From positions 57,775 through 121,774 of the forward strand of contig QANZ01021267.1 in the NCBI GenBank assembly GCA_003254925.1: 64,000 bases of DNA, given 5' to 3'. Made by a program: the position numbers and the translations under genes. Source of the stretch: Chamaecrista fasciculata (lineage: Eukaryota; Streptophyta; Magnoliopsida; Fabales; Fabaceae). This document shows, one piece after another, positions 45,101 to 57,107 of the stretch (position 1 is its first letter; every line of letters begins with the position of its first letter). Below the pieces are notes generated by a model that had not been told where the DNA came from, did no database searches, and was given only the letters and a program-made list of their open reading frames with translations.

Positions 45101-45910
45101 GATTTAGTCCCTCATTTATTTTACATACATATTTGCGTGCCCGTTAGGACACGCAAAGCCTCTAGTATAAATATATACGCGCTTTGCATGCCAAATGCTT
45201 ATGCAAATATGTTTATAAAATTTAAAATATTTTAAAGTTAATAATTACAAAATATTATTAATAATTTAATTTAATTAATTGTTAATAAGATAAGATATTA
45301 ATAAAGATGTCATGAAAATATAAAAAAAAAAATTATGGCTTTTACTATAACTATAGGTCCTACACATATAAGAGAAGTAAAAATAATGTTAACAAATTTT
45401 CAAAATATAAAGTTAGATAACTATTTAATTTTAAATGATAAAAAGTTAATACCAATTCACAAAATAAACTGTCTTAAAAGTTAAAACACAATATGACTGG
45501 AAAGCTAAGGGATTGAGGGACATTGTCATAGAAAATCTGTAGAAGATATATAGTGCCTCCAATTGATTTTCCATTTATAGAAGTTGAACGATTTCTTCTT
45601 TTCAAAGATGATGGAGTAGGGTTGTTGTTCTTGTTCATCAATCTTCTCTTTCTATTGATACTGTTGTAGTTGTTTCTATCAATAGCAGACCAAATAACCA
45701 CTATGTAAATTATGTTCTTCTCTCTGCAAATTTAGAGCAAAAGACATTTTGCTGAAAAATCATATCAGTCAACTTAAAAATGAAATTAATGTATTTATAA
45801 TATTTAAAAATAACAAACAATTTATTCATGTATCAATCAAATTTAAAATATGGAAGGTTTAGTATAAATATAAGAGACCGCAAAGAATAATCCAAATAAA
45901 AAAGTAGATA
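45101..45910. other. AT-rich intergenic DNA
   Basis: No gene seen. A dispersed dyad, TTTGCGTGCCCGTTAGGACA followed by CGCAAAGCCTCTAGT, lies at about 45131-45166. It is the reverse-oriented relative of the repeat at 24854. Confidence 0.5.
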
Positions 45911-46378
45911 AATTAATTTGGGTAAATTATATTTTGGTACCCTATGGTTTGATTTCATTCCACTTTTAGTACCATGTGGTTTAAAACGTGACACTTTGGT
46001 ACCGTGAGGTATATACCGTTAACACTTTGGTACCCTGAACAATTTTTTCGTTAAAGGTGTTTTTCGAAATCCAGATCACTTTGGTACTCTCATAGAGGTG
46101 ATTTTCGAAATCCAGATTATATTTGATCTTTGTTTTGGCTAAAAGTTAGAGAAAATCGAGTTTTAGTGAAGCTTGTCAAATGCACGTGTTAAATTCCATC
46201 CAAATCTAACAAAAAAAATTGTTCAGGGTATCAAAATGTTAACTGTATATACCTCAGGGTACCGAAGTGTCACGTTTTAAATCACGTGATACCAAAATGT
46301 CACGTTTTAAACCACATGGTATTAAAGTGTCACATTTTAAACCACAAGGTACCAAAGTTTAATTTACCCAATTAATTT
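45911..46378. mobile_element. Mutator-like MITE with perfect 9-bp duplication
   Basis: Duplication AATTAATTT at 45911-45919 and 46370-46378. The element (45920-46369) begins GGGTAAATTATATTTTGGTA and ends with its inverse, TTTAATTTACCC. It has TTTGGTACC repeats like the element at 30636, so both belong to one family. The right arm has an additional tandem copy of the GTCACGTTTTAAACCACATG segment. Confidence 0.92.
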
Positions 46379-46649
46379 AAAGACTCAATCTATGTGCTAC
46401 ATATTAAAGGGCAATTACTATACTTTAGTGTCCTTCACATTGAGAAACAAAAGTCCACTTATTGGATATTTTAGACTAGATGTACTAGAACTTTTTCGCA
46501 ATTCAAAATTATGGCATGAGTAACTACAAGTCATACATATGTAAGAGAAGTAAAAAAAAAAAAAAAGTTAACCAATTTCCATAATGAAAGTTAAACATAA
46601 CGCATTGTTCTGCAAAATGATATGATATATAAACATCTTAAAAGATGGA

Positions 46650-47230
46650 TCATATCAAAGTCAAGAAGATAATGTGTTTTGCAAAGTCAAAATCTTTTGC
46701 TTTAACTAACAGGTACTTAACATTGAAATAATTTGTACGATTCAAAATTTTGTGACTTTGAGAAAAACAAATAGCAGACAAATTATCACAATATATAGTT
46801 AGAAGTCTAGATATAAAATTAGCAAGATGCATGACAGATATCAGATTCCTTGACCATATGGCTTGTTGTGTGACCTCATAGCAAGTAATATACTCTGCCT
46901 CCATAGTTGAGGTGACTCTTATTGACTACTTGCAGCTATTCCACAAAAGAGTCCCTCCAAACATCATAAAGTTGTATCCAAAAGTGGATTTGCAATCATC
47001 CACACTAGAAGCAAAATCATAGTCAAAGTATCCAGTATCTCAAGTGGATCTGATTTCTTATATGTAAGCTAAGCATGTAATGCTTTGTCCTTTGGAGGTA
47101 TATATCTCATAACTTTCTTTGTTGCCGTCCAATTATCAAGACCAGAATTACTTAATTACATGTCAAGACATATCAACAAGATGAACAATATCAAGATGAG
47201 TGTATACTAGAGCATACATAATTTTGTCAG
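46650..47230 (-). pseudogene. Decayed copia reverse transcriptase/RNase H, part 1
   Basis: Minus-strand sequence reads through YALV-type RT end, KVMRYIPPKD, FASSVDDCKSTFGYNFMMFG, EAEYITCYEVTQQAIW and IYCDNLSAICFS, the RNase H tail of a copia Pol, with several stops. It is interrupted after 47230 by the complete element; the upstream part resumes at 57003. Confidence 0.85.
47226..47230. repeat. Left target duplication GTCAG of copy D
   Basis: GTCAG directly before the LTR. An identical GTCAG follows the 3' LTR at 56998-57002. Confidence 0.95.
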
Positions 47231-49323
47231 TGTTAGGAATTGTGCCCTAGGGCCAATCCTCTCTTATATATGTTATAAACATATGGATTAATTTATAGAG
47301 ATAAATGAATGGTTTTCACATTATTAGCATGTTTACTGTGATTACGTCCATGATTAATTATAAGATAATTAATCTAAATCTGTCCCTGATTGATTGTTTT
47401 CGTGGGAGCGAAAATGAACTAAGATCAGCATGACCTCAGTGCATAGGGATGCACGCACTAGATGCTGGAATGAGAGTCATGGTGCAATTACGTAAGGGGT
47501 TATGAATTGCTGGACTGACCCGGAGAGTCCTGCATGGGTTTAGTCATCAGCTTGCCTCTCCTGTACGCCTGTCACGACGCCTTAGACCTGAGGTCATCAT
47601 TATTCCGGCGTTGCAGTTGTCAGACTTTGGCTTAGTCTAACGTTGCCCGTAGCAGGGTAGCCATAAGGGCTAAGTACGGGTTTGGTTGATTGCCGTGCTG
47701 AGGAATGTGGACTGACCAAAATTGGGATTTTGTTCCCCATTAAATTGGGAGATATCTTACTGGCGCCCTCGATGAGTCTGTCCAGGAAATGCATGGCCAT
47801 GCTAGATATTGGGACTTACTCAAGGAGATCGAGAAAGTAAAGGTTTGGATCATGGATGACTTTCCTGTGCCTGATCCATAACCAAGATATCGCAGAACAA
47901 TAGGGTCGGTGCCAAGGAGGTACGAAGGTTAAAATCGGTTTTGGTAACAAACGATCACTCACGTGTTTTGGGTAGTCGCGATGGCTTGCTAGAGTCCGCT
48001 CACGACTTGTAGGACATAGGGATGACCTACTGCCAACTTCACGTGGGGCCTGCTGGGTCACACACGAGCAGGATTAGAACACACTTTATAAGGGACACGA
48101 ATTAGGGTAATTCGTGGGTCACTCCGTGGCCTAATTTAAGACACAGAGGAAATGTCTGGGACATTATGTCTTGTCTTAAATTTTCTACAGTTTAAATAAT
48201 TGTTAAATGATTAATAGAGATTAATTATTTACAATTTAAATATTAGGAATAATAAATCAAATAATTCCTAAAAGTTAGGAGATTATTGATTTATAAAATT
48301 CCCTAATATTGGCATAGAGGGTGGCGCCTCTTTTTTGGTGATTTAATTAATAAAAATGTTTTATTAATTTAAGTCATGAGTTTGAATTTGAATTTGAAAT
48401 TCAAGATTTGAATTAAGATATTGGGGTAATATTTTAATTCAATAAAGAATTTAAATTCAAAATTCAAAATTTGAATTAAAGATATTATGGTAATATTTTA
48501 ATTCAAAAACATTGGGATAAAATAAGTTGGTTATGACTTCCTAAGAGTTAGGAGTTATTTTGATTTATAAAATTCCCTAAAAATTGAAGGCATATGGCGC
48601 ATGGCAACTTGTGGGACCCAAGGGAGATTTGATCTTCCATTTGATTCTCCAAGATAGCATTTGAATTTGAATTAAAATATTATGGTAATATTTTAATTAG
48701 ATATTCAAGTCATAAAATATGATATTATTGTAATATCATGATTTTATAATTATAAAATTACCATAATTTTGGTAATTATATAGGCTAAGTCGCCTAGCCC
48801 TTCAGATACACACTTGAAACCCTAATTCATTGAGCATTCATCTTCCTCCTTGTAGAGAGAGAGAGAAACTCGCCTCCCTCCTTGTAGAGAGAGAAGGTTC
48901 GACTTTTCTCCTAAGAGTTAGAGAGAGAAAGTCGATTTAGGGTTTGGGAGAAGAAGAACAAAAGGAGTTTTGTTGCTATCTCCTCCATTATTGCGCCACC
49001 TTGCCTGGAATTCAGAGAAGGAGTTCCTGAATTCAAAAACTGTAGATTCAATCCCGAGTCTCTTTGGAGAAAGAGGCGTGGAGGCTAGCACCTCGTGTTC
49101 GGGAAACTGTTCGTGTGGATCACCGGTGGAGGAAGGACGTGGAAACGGACTTCTAGACTCGCCAAGTATCACCAATCCGATTGAAAGCTTGAGGTATAAC
49201 ACTTTTCATATCTGGTTTTAAATTCAACTAGCGGATCTCAGGGTTGGATTTTCCTGGGGAGCGCAATTTTTTTTTATTTACTGTTTGCTTCCGCTGCGTG
49301 TTTTCCCCGGGGATTTCCCAACA
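47231..49323 (+). repeat. 5' LTR of copy D
   Basis: TGTTAGGAATTGTGCCC to GATTTCCCAACA, 2093 bp. It starts with TGTTAGGAATT, where copies A, B and F have TGTTGGAGATT, which marks a subfamily. It contains the AGAGAGAGA/AGTCGA-rich leader part near 48850-48940. Confidence 0.95.
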
Positions 49324-49324
49324 G

Positions 49325-49337
49325 TGGTATCAGAGCC
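49325..49337 (+). promoter_or_regulatory. Primer-binding site (initiator tRNA-Met type)
   Basis: TGGTATCAGAGCC one base after the LTR, complementary to the 3' end of plant initiator tRNA-Met, the usual primer of copia elements. Confidence 0.92.
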
Positions 49338-50865
49338 ACGCTAGTCCTGGATTTAAAATCATTTTGTGTACATGTGATGTATGCTTGGCGTGTTTTTACC
49401 TGTTTCAATCACGTTTTTGGTTTTACAAAAATCCACCGAATGTTTTCTTAAAATTGAATCTACAAGAAAAGGTGCAAACTTATGTATGTGATACATAAAG
49501 AAATCAATATGATTGATTTGGAAATTTTTCTTGCAAATTTAGGCCTAAGTCGAAAATCCCATATATTATGGTTAAAAGTGTTTTAATCATAATAATATAT
49601 GGGTGACTGAAAATTTAAATAAAATTATGAATTTTAAAATTTTTGGGTCAATAATTAAAATTTTGGAATATGATTCCTGAATTTTATAATTATTGATAAT
49701 TGGCCTAATTTCAAGAAAAGGCATGTTAAAATTGCACACCCTAATTAACACCTACAAAAATCGTTTTTGATATGTGTTGGATATATATTGTGTTTGACAT
49801 AATTGTATGAAGTGTTCATATATGTAATTGTGTGGTGTTGGATATGGCTCTAGGTTTTTGGTGTATACGGCCTGCGTGTCGTCTCCCTCTATCCGATGTA
49901 ATTTTACTTTTCAGTTTATACCTCAATGTAACTGGGGTTTACTCTCTTGTAATTTTACGCTTTCTTTTTAGAAGAATTCTCTCATTGGCTTGGGAGAATT
50001 ATTAGGATACGTGGGCCATATCTAAACACAATGTATGTCAGTTTTACATTTAGTTTGTATGTGATACAAAGCGCTAGATGTATGTTTAGGACGCGGTTTT
50101 AACATGCTATTTACCCCGCTTTGACGCAATATATTCGTATGCGATACGAGCATGGGATTTTGCATATGATGCAAGATGCGTGCACATGTTTATGTGTATG
50201 TGATACACTTGGGGAATAAACATGTGGCATGACTCGTTTAATTTTAAGAGTTTTAAAATTAAACTTTAAAACGGAACTTTTTCAAAAATCAAACCCTTTT
50301 AGAAAATCTTAAGTTTTAATGCCATCAATAAAACACCCTGTTGAAATCTTGTTCATCGTGGAGCGGTGATCGCCCTCAGCGACACGTATCTGCCTTGACC
50401 TCGAGGAGACACGGGTGAATGGGGGTTTTCAGTTCGACGCCCATTGAAATCTTGGGTCATTAAATGCGGTGATCGCCCTCAGCGACACGTGTTTAAGTGA
50501 CGCCGTTGATGATATGGGGCTGGGCTTCGGCCTCGTCGTTTGGGCCTTGCCATTCACGAGTTTTATTGTGTGACTTAATGGGGCTATCAAAACGGTTTTG
50601 GGCCTCAAGGCATTAGATGGGATAAACATGCCGTATCATATGATGATACAGTCCCATAAAGATCTAAGAGTCACATAGAGATGTGATTGGTAAGGAGTTA
50701 CCTACCTAAATAGCTAAAGGATGCATGATCGCCCTCAGCGACGGTAGACTTTAGTGAAATATGGGTCTTAGCCACTAATAATAAATTTTACTGGGTTTTA
50801 TAAAATGGTGGATATTTTATTTTTCCTGCTAATTAAACTTTGCAAATTCTGAATTGTAGAATCAA
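49338..50865 (+). other. Long untranslated leader of copy D
   Basis: About 1.5 kb with no coding frame. It carries two repeated features: short dyads of the form GTATGTGATAC (for example 49484, 50057, 50130, 50190, 50629), and GATCGCCCTCAGCGACACGT-like blocks near 50368, 50470 and 50726. Both recur in copies B' and E (the second seen only in E, because B' is truncated). Confidence 0.8.
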
Positions 50866-53800
50866 ATGGCAACAAACGTTCCCTCACTATCACTGCGATC
50901 TGTCCTTGAGAAGGACAAGTTGACTGGGACTAACTTTCTCGACTGGTACCGGAATGTGAGAATTGTTCTCACCCAGGAGAGAAAGCTCTATGTCCTAGAC
51001 AACCCCATCCCTGAACAGCCTGCTGCCAATGCTCCAAGAGCTCAGAAGGATGCTTACGAGAAGCATCAGAGTGACTCTGTGGACGTTGCCTGTCTTATGC
51101 TCGTTACCATGGTTCCCGAGATTCAAAAGAACTTGGAGAACAAAGGGGCATATGAGATGATAACGCATCTCAAGGAAATGTTCCAAGTACAGGCAAGGCA
51201 AGAGAGGTTTGAGACTTCTAAAGCTCTCTACTCTTGCAAGATGGCAGAAGGTGGATCTGTGAGTGCCCACGTCTTGAAGATGCAGGGGCACATAGATCAC
51301 CTTGCTAGGCTGGGATTTCCCATTTTGCCAGAGCTAGCGACGGATTTGATCCTGCATTCGCTGCCCAGAAGTTATGACCAGTTCGTCTTGAACTTCAATA
51401 TGAATGGCATGGAGAAATCAGTGTCTGAACTGCATGGGATGCTAAAGACTGCTGAGGCATCTATTAAGAAGGCGCCTAGCACTGTCTTGTTAGTTCAGAA
51501 CAAGGGAAAGGGGAAGGGCAAAGGAAAGAGGAAAGGAGATGCTGAGGTTGGTGGGACCAAGCCTGCAGCAAGACCTAACCCACCTCCTGCCAAGAAGGCA
51601 AAGACCTCAAAGGATGCAGTTTGTTTCTTCTGCCAGAAGCCGGGTCACTGGAGAAGAAATTGTAAGCTGTACATGGAAGATCTGAAGAAGAAGAAGAATG
51701 AGGCTTCTACTTCAGGTATCTTTGTTATAGGCGTTCACTTGTCTACTCCTACCACTTGGGTATTGGATACTGCTTGTGGTTCTCACATTTGTACTAATGT
51801 GCAGGGGTTGAGAAGAAGTAGAAAGCTGAGCAGAGGCGAGGTGGACCTACGTGTGGGCAATGGAGCAAGGGTTGCTGCTGTTGCTGTAGGGACATACGAG
51901 CTTGTTTTGCCCACGGGGCTTATTTTGTCTTTGAATAATTGTTATTACGTTCCATGTTTAAGTTCAAACATTATATCACTTTCTTGTTTGGATAAGGAAG
52001 GTTTTATTTGTGTGAATGGAAATGGAAAGTGTTCAATTTATAAAGATGATGTGTTATATGCTTATGGAGATCTGCATGATAACCACTATATATCTTAGAA
52101 TTGAAACAAAGACATAATAATATCTATAACGTTGATACCAAAAGGATTAAGGTTGGCGAACCTAATCCTACGTACCTTTGGCATTGTCGTCTAGGCCACA
52201 TAAACGAGAGACGCCTGAAGAAGCTCCATAGAGATGGACTTCTAAGCTCATTTGATTTTGAATCATATGATGCTTGCGAATCCTGTTTACTTGGCAAGAT
52301 GACAAAAGCGCCTTTCACTGGACAGAGTGAGAGGGCATTTGACTTATTGGGAATGATACATAGTGATGTATGTGGACCCATGAGTGTCCATGCCAGAGGT
52401 GGTTACTCCTACTTCATTACGTTCACTGACGACTTCAGTAGATATGGGTATATCTACTTAATGAAGCACAAGTCAGAGTCTTTTGAAATGTTTAAAAGAT
52501 TTCAAAATGAAGTTGAGAACCAGCTTGACAAGAAAATAAAGATCCTTCGATCTGATCGAGGAGGCGAATATTTGAGTCAAGAATTCACTCATCATCTTAG
52601 TAGCTGTGGAATAGTTTCACAACTGACTCCTCCTGGAACACCACAGTGGAATGGTGTGTCTGAGAGGAGGAATCGAACTTTATTGGATATGGTTCGATCT
52701 ATGATGAGTCAGACCGATCTTCCGCCATCCTTCTGGGGGTATGCTTTAGAACCTGCCGTGTTCACACTTAACCGTGTTCCGTCCAAGGCCGTTGAGAAGA
52801 CACCATATGAGATATGGAAAGGGAAGAGTCCCAATTTGTCTTGCCTCAAGGTTTGGGGATGTGAGGTTTATGTTAAGCAACAGCCTAACGATAAACTGTC
52901 TCCCAAATCCCTCAAGTGTCTATTTGTGGGATACCCTAAAGAGACGAAAGGGTATTACGTGTACTGCCCAACTGACAACAAGGTGTTTGTCGTCAGAAGT
53001 GGATTCTTCTTAGAGAAGGATCTTGTTTCCAAAAGAAACAGTGGGAGTAAGATAGCTTGAAGAAGTTCAAGCTCCACAAGACACACCAGAGGCGCAGACG
53101 GAAACTGGAGAAGTTCCACAAGAGGTTGTGGAAGCTCCTCCACAAACACAAGGACCAAGAAGGTCTGATAGAACACGATTCTAGCCAGAGAGATATTACG
53201 GATTTCTCGTGACTGAAAACAAGGATGTGTTGCTCACGGAGCGTGGTGAACCCACCACTTATCAAGAGGCCATCGTAGATCCCAACTCAGAAAAATGGGT
53301 TGAAGCCATGAAGGCTGAAATGCAATCCATGTACGACAACCAAGTTTGGAACTTGGTCACTCCACCCGAAGGGGTAAAACCCATTGGGTGCAAGTGGGTT
53401 TTCAAAGAGAAAACAGACATGGATGTCAACGTCACCGTCTTCAAGGCGAGGTTAGTTGCAAAGGGATTTACGCAACGTCATGGTATAGACTATGACGAAA
53501 CATTTTCGCCTGTTGCAATGACCAAATCCATTAGGATCCTCCTTGCCATAGCTGCATATTACGACTATGAGATATGGCAAATGGATGTCAAAACAGCATT
53601 CCTTAACGGAAGGCTGCCCGAGGATGTGTATATGATACAACCCGAGGGGTTTGAATGTCTTGAGGCACCAGACAAGGTGTGCAAGCTTCAGAGATCCATT
53701 TATGGATTGAAGCAAGCATCCAAGAGTTGGAATCACCGTTTTGATGAGGTAGTCAAAGAGTTTGGCTTCCTGCAAAACCCTGACGAACCTTGTGTTTACA

Positions 53801-54819
53801 AGAAGGTTAGTGGGAGCACGATTGTGTTCTTGGTATTGTATGTCGATGACATACTACTCATTGGAAACGATGTCTCAACCTTAGAGATTGTAAAATCCTG
53901 GTTGGGAAAATCCTTTTCAATGAAGGACCTAGGAGAAGCCGCCTATATTCTAGGAATCAAGATCTATAGGGATAGATCTCGTAGGCTTCTTGGGTTGAGT
54001 CAAAGCACGTACTTGGATAAGGTACTGAAGAGGTTCAGTATGCAAGATTCCAAGAAGGGATTCATTCCGATGAATCATGGGCTGACCCTAAGCAAGAAAC
54101 AGTGTCCGAAGACACTTGTTGAGCGAGGTCGCATGAATGGCATCCCCTATGCCTTGGCCATAGGATCCATCATGTATGCCATGCTGTGTACTCGACCCGA
54201 TGTGTCGTTTGCCCTGAGTATGACAAGCCGATTCCAACAAGACCCTGGTGAGGATCATTGGATCGCTGTCAAGAATATCCTTAAGTACTTAAGAAGGACT
54301 AAGGATGAGTTCTTGGTTTACGGTGGAACTGATGAAGAGCTATGTGTAAAGGGTTACACAGACGCTAGTTTCCAAACCGACCAAGATGACTTCAAATCGC
54401 AGTCTGGATATGTGTTTCTCCTGAACGGTGGCAGCGTGAGTTGGAAGAGTTCCAAGCAGAGCACGATTGCCGATTCTACAACGGAGTCCGAGTATATTGC
54501 AGCATCAGATGCGGCAAAGGAGGTTGTGTGGATTAGAAAGTTCATCTCCGAGCTTGGTGTGGTTCCGACCATATCTGATCCCATTACCCTGTATTGTGAC
54601 AATAGTGGAGCTATTGCGCAAGCCAAGGAGCTATTGCGCAAGCTATTACTCAGACGTTTTCACCTCGTCAGGGAGATGATTGACAGAGGTGATGTGAAGA
54701 TTTGCAAAGTAGCAGGCGAGGATAATGTTGCTGATCCTCTGACAAAGCCGCTTGCAAGGGTCATACATGAGAGACATGTATCGTCAATGGGGATAAGACG
54801 CATTGATCAGTGTACCTAG
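50866..54819 (+). pseudogene. gag-pol of copy D, disrupted
   Basis: Gag starts at the ATG at 50866. The zinc knuckle CFFCQKPGHWRRNC lies near residue 252. Protease: WVLDTACGSHICT. Pre-integrase HxxxH/CxxC: HCRLGH and CESCLLGK. Integrase: FITFTDDFSRY, LRSDRGGEY and GVSERRNRTLLDM. RT: QMDVKTAFLNG and the YVDD box. RNase H: GYTDASFQTD, TESEYIAASDA and YCDNSGAIA. Lesions compared with copy E: a 2-base insertion near 52092 (stop at 52096), a 2-base loss near 53054 that restores the first frame, a TAG at 53182-53184, and an in-frame scramble at 54627-54650. The last removes the conserved KHI-type motif. The three open pieces are 50866-52098, 52101-53060 and 53209-54819. Confidence 0.95.
54607..54643 (+). 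repeat. 17-bp duplication inside the RNase H region
   Basis: GGAGCTATTGCGCAAGC at 54607-54623 and again at 54627-54643. The second copy replaces the segment that in copy E encodes QRYHQRTKH. Confidence 0.9.
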
Positions 54820-54854
54820 GAGTAGGAACAGCTAGAATGATGATTGTACCCTAG

Positions 54855-54868
54855 TGCAAGTGGGAGTC
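54855..54868 (+). promoter_or_regulatory. Polypurine tract of copy D
   Basis: GCAAGTGGGAGTC directly before the 3' LTR, the expected plus-strand primer position. Confidence 0.8.
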
Positions 54869-56997
54869 TGTTAGGAATTGTGCCCTAGGGCCAATCCTCT
54901 CTTATATATGTTATGAACATATGGATTAATTTATAGAGATAAATTAATGGTTTTCACATTATTAGCATGTTTAATGTGATTACGTCCATGATTAATTATA
55001 AGATAATTAATCTAAATCTGTCCTTGATCGATTGTTTTCGTGGGAGCGAAAATGAACTAAGATCAGCATGACCTCAGTGCATAGGGATGCACGCACTAGA
55101 TGCTGGAATGAGAGTCATGGTGCAATTACGTAAGGGGTTACGAATTGTTGGACTGACCCGGAGAGTCCTGCATGGGTTTAGTCATCAGCTTGCCTCTCTT
55201 GTACGCCTGTCACGACGCCTTAGACCTGAGGTCATCATTATTCCGGCGTTGCAGTTGTCAGACTTTGGCTTAGTCTAACGTTGCCCGTAGCAGGGTAGCC
55301 ATAAGGGCTAAGTACGGGTTTGGTTGATTGCCGTGCTGAGGAATGTGGACTGACCAAAATTGGGATTTTGTTCCCCATGAAGTTGGGAGATATCTTACTG
55401 GCGCCCTCGATGAGTCTGTCCAGGAAATGCATGGCCATGCTAGATATTGGGACTTACTCAAGGAGATCGAAAAAGTAAAGGTTTGGATCATGAATGACTT
55501 TCCCGTACCTGATCCATGACCAAGATATCGCAGAACAATAGGGTCGGTGCCTAGGAGGTATGAAGGTTAAAATCGGTTTTGGTAACGATCGATCACTCAC
55601 GTGTTTTGGGTAGTCGCGATGGCTTGCTAGAGTCCGCTCACGACTTGTAGGACATAGGGATGACCTACTGCCAACTTCACGTGGGGCCTGTTGGGTCACA
55701 CACGAGCAGGATTAGAAGACACCTTATAAGGGACACGAATTAGGGTAATTCGTGGGTCACTCAGTGGCCTAGTTTAAGACACAGAGGAAATGTCTGGGAC
55801 ATTATGTCTTGTCTTAAATTTTCTACAGTTTAAATAATTTTTAAATGATTAATAGAGATTAATTATTTGCAATTTAAATATTAGGAATAATAAATTAAAT
55901 AATTCCTAAAACTTAGGAGATTATTGATTTATAAAATTCTCTAATATTTTGCTTGAGGGTGGCGCCTCATATTTTGGTGATTTAATTAATAAAAATGTTT
56001 TATTAATTTAAGTCATGGATTTGAATTTGAATTTGAGATTCAAGATTTGAATTAAGATATTGGGGTAATATTTTAATTCAATAAAGAATTTAAATTCAGA
56101 ATTCAAATTTTGAATTAAAGATATTATTGTAATATTTTAATTCAAAAACATTGGGATAAAATAAGTTGGTTATGACTTCCTAATTTTAGGAGTTATTTTT
56201 TATTTATAAAATTCCCAATAAATGTGAGCTAATAGGCGCCTATCTCTTGTGGGTCCCTTTGGAAGATTTGATCTTCAAATTGATTCTATGAGATAGGGAT
56301 TTGAATTTGAATTAAAATATTATGGTAATATTTTAATTAGATATTCAAGTCTTAAAGATATGATATTATCAGAATATCATGATTTTATATTTATAAAATT
56401 GCTATAATTTTAGTAAATATAAGCTAAGAAAGTCGCCTAGTTCACTTACTTGGTCATGTCATGCACATTGTGAAAACAACCCTAGCTCACTAAGAGAAGT
56501 CGACTTTCCTCCTTGTTGAGAGAGAATTTTTGCCACCCACCTTCCTAGAGTGAGAAGTCGATTTTCCTCTAAGTGTTAGAGAGAGAAATCGAAAGTTGTG
56601 GGTTCTAGGGTTCTTGAGTGAAGAAGAACAAAAGGGGTTTTGTTGCTGTCTTACACTCAGTATTGCGCCACCTAGCCTGGAGTTCAGAGAAGGAGTTCCT
56701 GAATTCACAAACTGTAGATTGAATTTCGAGTCTCTTTGGAGAAAGAGGCGTGGAGGCTAGCACCTCGTGTTCGGGAAACTGTTCGTGTGGATCACCGGTA
56801 GAGGAAGGACGTGCAAACGGACTTCTAGACTCACGAGTATCACCAATCCGATTGAAAGCTTGAGGTATAACATTTTTCATATCTGGTTTTAAATTCAACT
56901 AGCGGATCTCAGGGTTGGATTTTCCTGGGGAGCGCAAGTTTTTTTTTTATTTTACTGTTTGCTTCAGCTGCGTGTTTTCCCCGGGGATTTCCCAACA
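54869..56997 (+). repeat. 3' LTR of copy D
   Basis: 2129 bp, same termini as the 5' LTR. It differs from it by scattered substitutions and several short indels, most clearly around 55935-55965, 56180-56260 and 56420-56600. Confidence 0.95.
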
Positions 56998-57002
56998 GTC
57001 AG

Positions 57003-57107
57003 GACTAAGATTGTTCAATTACCTGCCAAGCACAGCAACAACATAAGAAATTCAGGATGTGTGCATACTCATGCATATAAAAGACTACCAACAGCGAAGG
57101 CATATGG
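57003..57107 (-). pseudogene. Decayed copia reverse transcriptase, part 2
   Basis: Continuation of 46650-47230 beyond the insertion of copy D. It ends where copy E begins at 57108, so the same old fragment was hit twice. Confidence 0.75.

Larger units (their letters stand above)
47231..56997 (+). mobile_element. Complete Ty1/copia retrotransposon, copy D (9767 bp)
   Basis: In order: 5' LTR, tRNA-Met-type primer-binding site, 1.5-kb leader, one gag-pol frame, polypurine tract and 3' LTR, with a perfect 5-bp duplication. The pol order protease-integrase-RT-RNase H makes it Ty1/copia. LTRs of about 2.1 kb are very long for this superfamily. The LTRs differ by substitutions and by small indels (2093 against 2129 bp), so it is not brand new. 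Coding lesions make it non-autonomous. It inserted into a decayed copia fragment. Confidence 0.97.
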
